DNA from: an uncultured Oscillospiraceae bacterium
GTDB taxonomy: Bacteria; Bacillota; Clostridia; Oscillospirales; Oscillospiraceae
Length of the DNA: 14,247 bases
NCBI GenBank assembly: GCA_934546725.1
Contig: CAKTED010000011.1
Location: 1-14,247, forward strand
Reading direction: 5' to 3'
A program made the position numbers and the translations under genes. Under the pieces are notes generated by a model. The model was not told the DNA's origin. It ran no database searches and was given only the letters and a program-made list of their open reading frames with translations. This document shows, piece by piece, positions 1 through 6,668 of this stretch. Each line of letters begins with the position of its first letter. Within the stretch, counting starts at the first letter, position 1.

Positions 1-9
1 GGCGGGAAA

Positions 10-201
10 ATGCTGCATTCGCTCCTTGCACTTCTTTTAGACGGCGACAGGGCGGATAAGGTTTCGGATATTTTGACGATTTTTACGGCGGCGGCGCTTA
101 TTTTGTGCGGCGGCGCGGCATTTATCGGCATCCGCTGCGGCGCGGCGCTGATTCTGGCGGGAGCCGCGCTGCTCATAAGGCAGCTGAAGGGCGGCCGGTA
201 A
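10..201 (+). CDS. Small hydrophobic protein, or C-terminal end of a gene cut by the window edge
   Basis: This is an unrecognised 63-residue reading frame. From the ATG it encodes a short polar N-terminal part followed by two hydrophobic stretches (about residues 22-41 and 44-57) and a basic end, RQLKGGR. That pattern suggests one or two membrane helices with a cytoplasmic positive tail. The frame stays open through the three codons upstream to the window start, so the ATG may be internal and this may be the last part of a larger membrane protein. GGCGGG at 1-6 could act as a weak SD site. It ends about 12 bases before the putative -35 of the next gene and has no visible terminator. No function is assigned. 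Confidence 0.4.
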   Translation: MLHSLLALLLDGDRADKVSDILTIFTAAALILCGGAAFIGIRCGAALILAGAALLIRQLKGGR

Positions 202-212
202 AAAAGCGGCTA

Positions 213-241
213 TTGCAATAATTGCGGCGAGAGTATAAAAT
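213..241 (+). promoter_or_regulatory. Putative sigma-A promoter for the radical SAM gene
   Basis: A -35-like TTGCAA (213-218) is separated by 17 bases from a -10-like TAAAAT (236-241), about 47 bases upstream of the ATG at 289. Spacing and -10 sequence match the promoter seen before rplS, which has the same TAAAAT hexamer. This is a pattern match only. Confidence 0.45.
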
Positions 242-288
242 AGGTAAAGTACAGACCGATAAAACATAAACTTGAATGGAGATGCCCG

Positions 289-2124
289 ATGGATCCGCGA
301 ATAGAAAGAATTCTGCAAAAGGTTCAGAAGCCGGCAAGATATACCGGCGGAGAATATGGTCAGATCATGAAAATCAGGGACGAGGTGGACGTCCGTTTTG
401 CTCTGTGCTTCCCGGATACCTATGAAATAGGTATGTCAAACCTCGGAATGCGAATACTTTACGGCGTGCTGAATAATATGTCCGGAGTCTGGTGCGAGCG
501 CGTTTTTGAGCCGTGGCGCGATATGTCGGATGAGCTGCGCGCGGCAGGCATACCTCTTTATGCGCTTGAAAGCGGCGATCCCGTGAAGGATTTTGATATA
601 ATCGGCTTTTCGGTGGGATACGAGATGTCATATCCCGGAATACTCGATATGCTTTCGCTTGCCGGTCTGCCGCTGCGCTCTGCCGACAGGACCGGGCTGA
701 AGCCGCTTGTTTTCGCAGGCGGAACGTGCATGTATAATCCGGAGCCGATAGCGGATTTCATCGACCTTGCCGTTATCGGAGAGGGCGAGGAAGCGGATGC
801 CGAGCTTACGGAGCTTTACCGCAAGGCGAGAGACGCGGGCTGGAGCAAGGCGGAGTTTCTGCGCGAGGCTGCGAAAATACAGGGCGTTTACGTGCCGTCG
901 CTCTACGAATTTACTTATAACTCCGACGGTACCATAAGCGGCATAACGCCGAAGGACGGAGCGCCGGAGCAGGTAACGAAGCGCATTATCCAGAAGCTTG
1001 ACGAATCATATTTCCCGACCCATACGATAGTTCCGAGCACCGGGATAGTGCATGACAGAACCGTGCTCGAGCTTTTTCGCGGCTGCATTCGTGGCTGCCG
1101 CTTCTGTCAGGCGGGGTACGTTTACAGGCCCGTCAGGCGAAAAAGCAGGGACACGCTCATCCGCCAGGCAACGGAGGCGCTGTCGAATTCCGGATATGAG
1201 GAGATAAGCCTTTCCTCGCTCAGCACGAGCGACTATAAGGAGCTTGACGGGCTTTGCGACGGACTGCTTGAATGGTGCGAGCCGAGGAAGGTGAGCCTGT
1301 CTCTGCCGTCGCTGAGGGCGGACAATTTCTCCATGGAGCTTATGAAAAAGGTCCAGAAGGTCCGCAAGAGCGGCCTTACCTTTGCGCCGGAGGCCGGTTC
1401 TCAGCGCATGCGCGACGTTATCAATAAAAATGTCACGGAGGAGGACATACTCAATTCCTGCCGCACCGCCTTCGAGGGCGGCTGGAGTTCCGTGAAGCTG
1501 TATTTCATGATGGGCCTGCCCACAGAGACGGACGAGGATATCACAGCGATATCCGACCTTGCCTTCAAGGTCCTGCAAACGTGGAAGCAGTACGCGAAAA
1601 ATAAGAGCAGGGGAGTGCGCATAACGGTAAGCACATCCTGCTTTGTCCCGAAGCCCATGTCTCCCTTCCAGTGGGAGGCGCAGAACACCATGGAGGAGTT
1701 TCGGCGCAAGCAGCAGCTTCTGAAGGACAGCATGCGCTCAAAGGCGATAAGCTACAGCTGGCATGATTCGAGCGTGAGCTTTATTGAGGCCGTTCTTGCC
1801 CTCGGGGACAGACGGCTGTGTCCCGTCCTTGAGAGCGTTTTTGAAAAAAGCGGAGGACTTGCCGCCTGGGAGGAATATTTTTCCGAGGAGGACTGGAACG
1901 AGGCTTTTGCCGAAAACGGGATCGATCCCACGTTTTACGCAAACCGTGAAAAGGGGATGGATGAGATATTGCCGTGGAGCATCATAAGCGCGGGAGTCAG
2001 ACCGGAGCATCTCAGGCGCGAGCGGGAGCTTTCCCGCGAGGCAAGGATAACGCCGGACTGCCGCCGCGGCTGCTCGAACTGCGGCGCAAGAGCTCTGAGC
2101 GCGGAGGGCAAGTGCGATGAATAA
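289..2124 (+). CDS. Radical SAM protein with B12-binding-like N-terminus (TIGR03960 family)
   Basis: A 611-residue protein of the family named 'radical SAM family uncharacterized protein'. Residues about 1-190 form a cobalamin-binding-like region followed by a segment typical of B12-type radical SAM enzymes. The radical SAM core follows, with the [4Fe-4S]-binding CxxxCxxC at C266, C270 and C273 within FRGCIRGCRFCQAGY. It should cleave S-adenosylmethionine to a 5'-deoxyadenosyl radical in the cytoplasm; the substrate is not known to me. The extreme C-terminus carries a second CxxxCxxC (C591, C595, C598) in DCRRGCSNCG, plus C609, suggesting an extra metal or cluster site. The start is supported by GGAG at 278-281, 7 bases before ATG. 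The stop overlaps the next gene by 8 nt, implying translational coupling with its DUF2344 partner. No canonical His-containing B12-ligand motif (DxHxxG) is obvious, so cobalamin binding is uncertain. Family assignment is firm; biochemical role is open. Confidence 0.9.
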   Translation: MDPRIERILQKVQKPARYTGGEYGQIMKIRDEVDVRFALCFPDTYEIGMSNLGMRILYGVLNNMSGVWCERVFEPWRDMSDELRAAGIPLYALESGDPVKDFDIIGFSVGYEMSYPGILDMLSLAGLPLRSADRTGLKPLVFAGGTCMYNPEPIADFIDLAVIGEGEEADAELTELYRKARDAGWSKAEFLREAAKIQGVYVPSLYEFTYNSDGTISGITPKDGAPEQVTKRIIQKLDESYFPTHTIVPSTGIVHDRTVLELFRGCIRGCRFCQAGYVYRPVRRKSRDTLIRQATEALSNSGYEEISLSSLSTSDYKELDGLCDGLLEWCEPRKVSLSLPSLRADNFSMELMKKVQKVRKSGLTFAPEAGSQRMRDVINKNVTEEDILNSCRTAFEGGWSSVKLYFMMGLPTETDEDITAISDLAFKVLQTWKQYAKNKSRGVRITVSTSCFVPKPMSPFQWEAQNTMEEFRRKQQLLKDSMRSKAISYSWHDSSVSFIEAVLALGDRRLCPVLESVFEKSGGLAAWEEYFSEEDWNEAFAENGIDPTFYANREKGMDEILPWSIISAGVRPEHLRRERELSREARITPDCRRGCSNCGARALSAEGKCDE

Positions 2125-2779
2125 ATGCAGAATAAAATTTGAAAAGACAGGACGCGCAAAGTATATTTCTCATCTTGACCTCATGCGCACCTTTCAGCAT
2201 GCGTTCATACGCTCCGGCATAAGAATAAAGCATACAGAGGGCTTCAATCCGCATCCATACATATCGATAGCGCTTCCGCTCCAGCTTGGCTGCGAGAGCG
2301 TTTGCGAGCAGCTTGATATTCAGCTTGACGACGATATGCCGCTAGAGGAGATTCCCGAAAGGCTCAATCCGTGGCTCCCCGAGGGAGTTATGGCCGTGAG
2401 CGCCGCGGAGCCTGTGTGCAAGGTGGGGCAGCTGCGGTTTGTTCGCTGCCGCATCGAGCTTATATATGACGACGGCAGGGCTGACGAGCGGGCGGCGGCA
2501 GTTGAGAGCCTTTTTGCGCAGGGCAGCATTGTGATAAGCAAAAAGACGAAAAAGGGCATGGGTCAGCTTGATATTGCTCCGCACGTCAGGGACGTGAGCG
2601 TGAGTGTGCAGGATGCCGGTACACTGATATTTACCGCCGTACTTTCCGCTGTGGAGCCGACGGTGAATCCGTCAAATATCGTTGACGCGCTCTCTCAGCT
2701 TCGTCCCGAGCTTGCACCTGACTTCGCGCGATACAGGCGAACAGAGGTATACGACGAAAAAATGCAGATTTTCAGGTAA
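2117..2779 (+). CDS. DUF2344 / TIGR03936 radical-SAM-linked protein
   Basis: A 220-residue protein with the typical N-terminus of the DUF2344 family: IKFEKTGRAKYISHLDLMR, then GFNPHPYISIALPLQLG. Members occur next to, or fused to, the TIGR03960 radical SAM protein. That is the case here: the ATG lies 8 nt inside the end of the upstream gene, so the two are almost certainly co-translated. It has no Cys cluster, membrane segment or signal peptide, and is probably a soluble partner or substrate-presenting subunit of the radical SAM enzyme (inference). In many Clostridia, as I recall, the pair is followed by an RNase G gene and rplU/rpmA; here the next gene is rplS. The length is close to the usual 200-240 residues. 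Function is experimentally unknown to me. Confidence 0.88.
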   Translation: MNKCRIKFEKTGRAKYISHLDLMRTFQHAFIRSGIRIKHTEGFNPHPYISIALPLQLGCESVCEQLDIQLDDDMPLEEIPERLNPWLPEGVMAVSAAEPVCKVGQLRFVRCRIELIYDDGRADERAAAVESLFAQGSIVISKKTKKGMGQLDIAPHVRDVSVSVQDAGTLIFTAVLSAVEPTVNPSNIVDALSQLRPELAPDFARYRRTEVYDEKMQIFR

Positions 2780-2786
2780 AAAATAC

Positions 2787-2815
2787 TTGAAATTTCTTCA
2801 GAGCTGTGATAAAAT
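2787..2815 (+). promoter_or_regulatory. Sigma-A promoter for rplS
   Basis: TTGAAA (2787-2792), a 17-base spacer and TAAAAT (2810-2815) form a near-consensus sigma-A promoter. It begins 8 bases after the stop codon of the DUF2344 gene. Transcription would start near 2821-2823, leaving a leader of about 85 nt before the rplS ATG at 2907. No terminator separates the upstream gene from this promoter, so rplS may also receive read-through. Confidence 0.65.
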
Positions 2816-2821
2816 CTTTCA

Positions 2822-2896
2822 GCGTGTGATATATGCGTCACACATAGTTGGACGGTCCTATGCCGCGATACGGTACGAACGTCTGTCCTGAAGGGA
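2822..2896 (+). promoter_or_regulatory. Structured 5' leader of rplS (candidate L19 leader)
   Basis: The leader can fold into at least three stems. GTGTGA (2824-2829) pairs with TCACAC (2838-2843). GGACGG (2850-2855) pairs with CTGTCC (2883-2888, one G-T wobble), and this stem encloses a small hairpin of TGCCG (2861-2865) with CGGTA (2871-2875). The enclosing stem ends just before the SD GGGAGG (2893-2898). Firmicutes are known to carry an L19 leader RNA family upstream of rplS, thought to be an autoregulatory L19-binding site. I assign this by position and foldability, not by consensus match. Confidence 0.5.
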
Positions 2897-2906
2897 GGAA
2901 ATTATA

Positions 2907-3248
2907 ATGGATTTGGTTAAAGCGCTTTCCGAGCAGTATGTAAAGTCCGAGGTTCCCGAAGTGGAGGTCGGCGACACTGTCCGAGTGTCCATTAAGGTCA
3001 AGGAAGGCAACCGCGAGAGAATTCAGGCTTTCGATGGTACCGTTATCGCCAAAAAGCACGGCGGGATAAACGAGACCATAACGGTTCGCCGCGTTTCCTA
3101 CAACGTTGGCTGTGAAAAGGTTTTCCCGATTCACTCCCCCAACATCGAGTCTATTACCACCATCAGACGTGGTAAGGTCAGACGTGCCAAGCTGTACTAC
3201 ATCAGAGACAGAATTGGCAAGAAGGCCAAGATCAAGGAAAAGATATAA
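2907..3248 (+). CDS. rplS: 50S ribosomal protein L19
   Basis: A 113-residue protein, the normal length for bacterial L19, which lies at the 30S-50S interface of the large subunit. Conserved blocks are visible: FxPGDTV-like [15 protein letters not shown] near residues 20-34, [13 protein letters not shown] (38-50), then [21 protein letters not shown] and the basic C-terminal [27 protein letters not shown] strong SD (GGGAGG at 2893-2898) lies 8 bases before the ATG. The gene has its own promoter and leader upstream and an intrinsic terminator 2 bases after its stop, so it forms a mostly independent transcription unit. It sits just before lepB-rbgA-rnhB, a common order in Clostridia. RbgA, two genes downstream, assembles the same subunit. 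Confidence 0.97.
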   Translation: MDLVKALSEQYVKSEVPEVEVGDTVRVSIKVKEGNRERIQAFDGTVIAKKHGGINETITVRRVSYNVGCEKVFPIHSPNIESITTIRRGKVRRAKLYYIRDRIGKKAKIKEKI

Positions 3249-3250
3249 GA

Positions 3251-3280
3251 AAAAGGGGCAGTTTTGCCCCTTTTCTTATT
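3251..3280 (+). terminator. Intrinsic terminator after rplS
   Basis: AAAAGGGGC (3251-3259) pairs perfectly with GCCCCTTTT (3266-3274) around the six-base loop AGTTTT, followed by the T-rich tail CTTATT. It begins 2 bases after the rplS stop. The A-run on the 5' side and T-run on the 3' side could let it work in both directions, but no gene on the other strand requires that. Confidence 0.9.
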
Positions 3281-3316
3281 AACCGGCACTTTTATTGAAC
3301 GGAGAGGAGCGGCAGC

Positions 3317-3886
3317 ATGGCAGACGAAACCAATGAAAAGCTACCCGAACCCGAAGAGAAAAGCTCTTTTCGCCTTGAACTGTACGACTGGATGCAGTGC
3401 CTTGTTTCGGCGCTTGTTGTCTGCATCCTGATATTTGCATTTATCGGCAGAGTGATAAGCGTTGACGGCAACTCGATGAATCCGACCCTGCTCAACAGCG
3501 ACAAGATCATAATATCAAACCTCTTTTACAGCCCGAAGCAGGGGGATATAGTTGTGCTGACGAAGAAGGCCTTCAGCAGCGAGCCGATAGTCAAGCGCGT
3601 TATAGCGACAGAGGGACAGACGGTGGACATAAACTTTGATACCGGAGAGGTCAGCGTGGACGGCGTTGTGCTTGATGAACCGTATATAAACGAAACGACG
3701 CACAGACAGCTTGACATGACCTTCCCCGTTACGGTCGACGAGGGCTGCATATTTGTCATGGGCGATAACCGCAACAGAAGCACCGACAGCCGCGATTCCA
3801 CGATCGGATGCGTGGATACCCGCTGCGTGCTCGGCAGAGTGTACAATATTATTCTGCCCATATCGAGATTTGGTCTGGTAAAGTAA
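3317..3886 (+). CDS. lepB: Signal peptidase I
   Basis: A 189-residue type I signal peptidase, a membrane-anchored Ser/Lys-dyad protease that removes signal peptides from exported preproteins. The N-terminus is acidic and cytoplasmic (residues 1-18), followed by one transmembrane helix at about 27-45. Catalytic Ser53 lies in GNSMNPT and the general-base Lys93 in IVKRVIA; the box D/E motif GDNRNRSTDSR is at 149-159. A single N-terminal membrane anchor and small size match the Gram-positive SipS type. GGAGAGG (3301-3307) precedes the ATG by 9 bases. No convincing promoter is visible between the rplS terminator and this start, so expression may depend on partial read-through. It leads the packed gene set that continues to 8844. 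Confidence 0.95.
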   Translation: MADETNEKLPEPEEKSSFRLELYDWMQCLVSALVVCILIFAFIGRVISVDGNSMNPTLLNSDKIIISNLFYSPKQGDIVVLTKKAFSSEPIVKRVIATEGQTVDINFDTGEVSVDGVVLDEPYINETTHRQLDMTFPVTVDEGCIFVMGDNRNRSTDSRDSTIGCVDTRCVLGRVYNIILPISRFGLVK

Positions 3887-3887
3887 T

Positions 3888-4760
3888 ATGGACGATAACA
3901 GAATCAACGTACAGTGGTTTCCCGGTCATATGACCAAAGCAAAGCGCATGATGGCGGAGAGCGTAAAGCTGGTAGACGCGGTGTGCGAGATCATAGACGC
4001 CCGCATTCCGCTTTCGAGCCGTAATCCCGAGCTGGGCGACATCATCGGTTCAAAGCCGCGCCTTGTCATCATGAATCGCGTCGATCTTGCGGACCCCGAA
4101 ATTACCAGGCAGTGGGTGAAGCATTTTAAGGACGGCGGGGTTTTCGTTATGGAGACGGACAGCCGGAGCGGTAAGGGCGTAAACGCTTTTTCAGGCGCCG
4201 TTCGGGCCCTTTTGAAGGATAAGCTTGAGGCCTACGCCGCAAAGGGTCAGGCGAACAGGCCGCTGCGCGCCATGATAGCCGGGATACCGAACGTGGGAAA
4301 ATCCACATTTATAAATAAGGTCGCGGGGCGAAAGGCGGCCATCGCGTCAGACAGGCCGGGAGTTACCCGCGGCAAGCAGTGGATAAGCATAGATAAGGGC
4401 CTGGAGCTGATGGATACTCCGGGGCTCCTGTGGCCAAGGTTTGAAACGAAGGAAATGGGCGAGCACCTTGCTTTCACCGGCGCCGTGAAGGACGGCGTTG
4501 TTGATACCGAGGCACTGGCGGCAAACATGATGGTAACGCTCAGAGCGGATTATCCAGAGCTGCTCAAAGCAAGATATAAGCTCGAGCCGGAGCCGGAGCT
4601 GCAGGGCTGGGAGCTGCTGGAAAAGGCGGCAGGAAAGCGCGGCTTCCTCATTTCCGGCGGAGAGGTCGATACCGAACGGATGGCGGCAATACTGCTTGAC
4701 GAATTTCGCGCGGGAAAGATAGGCCGCATAAGCCTTGAAAGGCCGGAAAAGCAGGCATGA
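3888..4760 (+). CDS. rbgA: Ribosome biogenesis GTPase RbgA (YlqF)
   Basis: A 290-residue circularly permuted GTPase that acts late in 50S subunit assembly. Motif order is permuted as expected: G4-like NRVD at 63-66, then G1/Walker A GIPNVGKST at 132-140, G2 Thr160 in PGVTRG, and G3 DTPG at 176-179. The N-terminal signature QWFPGHMTKAKR (9-20) is the RbgA/YlqF hallmark, and the C-terminal domain carries the LLKARYKL segment. The G4 box has Arg where Lys is usual (NKxD); this is conservative but worth noting. It begins one base after the lepB stop and its own stop overlaps the rnhB start (ATGA), so it is firmly within an operon. Presence beside rplS fits a role in 50S production. Confidence 0.95.
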   Translation: MDDNRINVQWFPGHMTKAKRMMAESVKLVDAVCEIIDARIPLSSRNPELGDIIGSKPRLVIMNRVDLADPEITRQWVKHFKDGGVFVMETDSRSGKGVNAFSGAVRALLKDKLEAYAAKGQANRPLRAMIAGIPNVGKSTFINKVAGRKAAIASDRPGVTRGKQWISIDKGLELMDTPGLLWPRFETKEMGEHLAFTGAVKDGVVDTEALAANMMVTLRADYPELLKARYKLEPEPELQGWELLEKAAGKRGFLISGGEVDTERMAAILLDEFRAGKIGRISLERPEKQA

Positions 4761-5344
4761 AGGACGTAGAGAGAGAGCTCTTTGAGCAGTACGGCTCTGT
4801 TTGCGGAGTTGACGAAGCGGGAAGAGGCCCTCTGGCGGGACCGGTATTTGCCGCGGCGGTAATACTTCCTCAGGGGCTTGAAATAGCGGGTCTTGACGAT
4901 TCCAAAAAGCTCAGCGCGAAAAAGCGCGAGGCCCTTTTTGATATCATCTGCGAGAAAGCCGTGAGCTTTGCGGTTGCGTCCGCCTCCGAGCGGGAGATAG
5001 ATGAGATCAATATTCTGAACGCGACCTTTCTTGCAATGAACAGAGCCATAAGCGGTCTTTCGCAGAAGCCGGGGCTTGCGCTTATTGACGGAAACAGGTC
5101 AGGTGGTATAGAGCTTGAAAACCGGACCGTCGTAGGCGGGGACGGGATATATTCCTGCATCGCGGCGGCGAGCATTCTTGCAAAGGTAAGCAGGGACAGA
5201 TATATGTGCCGGATGGCCGAAAAATATCCCGGTTACGCGTTTGAAAAGCATAAGGGCTACGGGACGAAGCTTCATTATGAAAAGCTCCGTGAGCTCGGCC
5301 CTTCGGAAATACACCGCAGAACATTTCTGAAAAAGCTGCATTAA
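4757..5344 (+). CDS. rnhB: Ribonuclease HII
   Basis: A 195-residue RNase HII, which cuts the RNA strand of RNA-DNA hybrids and removes single ribonucleotides misincorporated in DNA. The catalytic metal-binding residues are visible: D19 and E20 in GVDEAGRGPLAGP, D111 in LIDGN, and D129 in GGDG, followed by the typical IAAASILAKVSRDRYM. The GRG motif (22-24) that senses the ribonucleotide 2'-OH is intact. The C-terminus HKGYGTKLHYEKLRELGPSE is also typical. The ATG overlaps the rbgA stop by 4 nt, so it is translationally coupled. Length fits the short, domain-only form of the enzyme. The rbgA-rnhB-yraN order is widely conserved in Firmicutes. Confidence 0.96.
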   Translation: MKDVERELFEQYGSVCGVDEAGRGPLAGPVFAAAVILPQGLEIAGLDDSKKLSAKKREALFDIICEKAVSFAVASASEREIDEINILNATFLAMNRAISGLSQKPGLALIDGNRSGGIELENRTVVGGDGIYSCIAAASILAKVSRDRYMCRMAEKYPGYAFEKHKGYGTKLHYEKLRELGPSEIHRRTFLKKLH

Positions 5345-5354
5345 CGGTGACAGT

Positions 5355-5714
5355 ATGAAAGCAAAGCTTGGCGGAGCCATGGGCGAGGCCTATACTGCGG
5401 AATATTTCCGCCGGAAAAAGTACGATATACTTGCAATGAACTATAAAACGCGCCTTGGCGAGCTTGACGTTATAGCGGCGAACCGCAAAAAGCTCGTTTT
5501 CATTGAAGTCAAGCTCAGAAAAAGCGGAAGCATGATAAGCGGGGCTGAGGCCGTTGGCCGGGCAAAGCAGAAAAGGCTGCGCGCCGCCGCCGAGCTCTGG
5601 ATGGCTTCGCACGGAGAGTACACGAACCGCGAAACGAGCTTCACAGTTGCGGAAATATATCTTTCGCAGGACGGCGAAGTGAAAGAATTCAACCTTATTG
5701 AAAACGCGTTTTAG
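5355..5714 (+). CDS. yraN: YraN family (UPF0102) putative endonuclease
   Basis: A 119-residue protein of the UPF0102/YraN family, which has a Holliday-junction-resolvase-like nuclease fold. Conserved features are GAMGEAYTAEYFRRKKYDIL near the N-terminus, GELDVIA with E36 and D38, and the PD-(D/E)xK-type FIEVKLRKS with E51 and K53. The cellular role is poorly defined; the fold and position after rnhB suggest DNA maintenance or recombination (inference). It starts 10 bases after the rnhB stop with a GGTGA SD-like site at 5346-5350. Length is the usual 115-125 residues. Product naming is solid, biochemical activity less so. Confidence 0.92.
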   Translation: MKAKLGGAMGEAYTAEYFRRKKYDILAMNYKTRLGELDVIAANRKKLVFIEVKLRKSGSMISGAEAVGRAKQKRLRAAAELWMASHGEYTNRETSFTVAEIYLSQDGEVKEFNLIENAF

Positions 5715-5723
5715 GAGGAGCCG

Positions 5724-6668
5724 ATGATACCTCTTTTTGACGGTCACTGCGATACGCTTCTGATGCTTGAGCTTACAGAGTCGCCTGTCGGCGCTCTTTT
5801 GAAAAACGGCTTTCATGTTGCGCTGGAGCGATGTGAAAATTATTATCCGCAGGCGCAGTTTTTTGCAGTGTTCGGCGAGGAAAGCTTTTTTTCGGGCGGC
5901 AGCGTTTTCGAGCGGCTGAGCAGGCGGCTGTTTGCCGAAATTGAAGCAGATCAGGACAGAATTGCGTTCTGCACCTGCTCTGACGATGCGAAAAAAGCTC
6001 ATGAAAACGGCAGGCTGGCCGCGTTCATGAGCGTGGAGGGAGCCGAGCTCATAGATTGCGAGCACGGTCTTGAAAATGCCTTCAAAACCGGTGTGCGCGC
6101 CGTAAACATCACCTGGAATCATGCAAACGGGCTTTCCGGCAGCTGTGTTGAGGAGCCTGAACATGGCCTTTCGGCTTCCGGTCGCGGCTTTGTAAAAAGC
6201 TGCGGCAGGCTTGGCGTTATCGTGGACGTTTCGCATCTTTCCGATGCCGGCTTTTGGGACGTTATCGATACGAGCGAAGGACCCGTAATAGCGAGCCATT
6301 CCAATTCCCGTACAATTTGCGCCCATCCGCGCAATCTGACTGATGAGCAGTTCAAAGCGATACGCGATACCGGCGGAACGGTGGGCCTTAACCTTTTTGC
6401 GGATTTTCTCAGCGACAGGTCTGAGGAGATAACGGTTGATACCTGCGTTCGGCACATCGAGCATTTTCTCGAGCTTGGCGGCGAAGGGACAGTCGCGCTT
6501 GGCGGAGACCTTGACGGCTGCGACAGGCTGCCGAAGGGCTTTGAGGGCATTCAGAGCTGGAACATACTTTATGATGCGCTTTGCGCACGCGGGTATTCCC
6601 GGGAGCTGCTTGGCGATATCTTTTATAATAACCTTATGAGAGTGGTGAAAAATGTATGCGATATATAA
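5724..6668 (+). CDS. M19 family membrane-type (renal) dipeptidase
   Basis: A 314-residue zinc dipeptidase of peptidase family M19, which hydrolyses L-X/D-X dipeptides. The binuclear metal site can be traced: H8 and D10 in DGHCDT, bridging E105 in MSVEGAE, H171 in VDVSHLSD, H192 in ASHSNSR, and the D262 region in LGGDLDGCD. There is no signal peptide or membrane segment, so it is probably cytoplasmic, acting on imported dipeptides or peptidoglycan-derived peptides (inference). AGGAGG (5714-5719) lies 4 bases before the ATG. Its end overlaps thrC by 13 nt, implying coupled translation. It joins the otherwise information-processing operon as a metabolic passenger. Confidence 0.93.
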   Translation: MIPLFDGHCDTLLMLELTESPVGALLKNGFHVALERCENYYPQAQFFAVFGEESFFSGGSVFERLSRRLFAEIEADQDRIAFCTCSDDAKKAHENGRLAAFMSVEGAELIDCEHGLENAFKTGVRAVNITWNHANGLSGSCVEEPEHGLSASGRGFVKSCGRLGVIVDVSHLSDAGFWDVIDTSEGPVIASHSNSRTICAHPRNLTDEQFKAIRDTGGTVGLNLFADFLSDRSEEITVDTCVRHIEHFLELGGEGTVALGGDLDGCDRLPKGFEGIQSWNILYDALCARGYSRELLGDIFYNNLMRVVKNVCDI

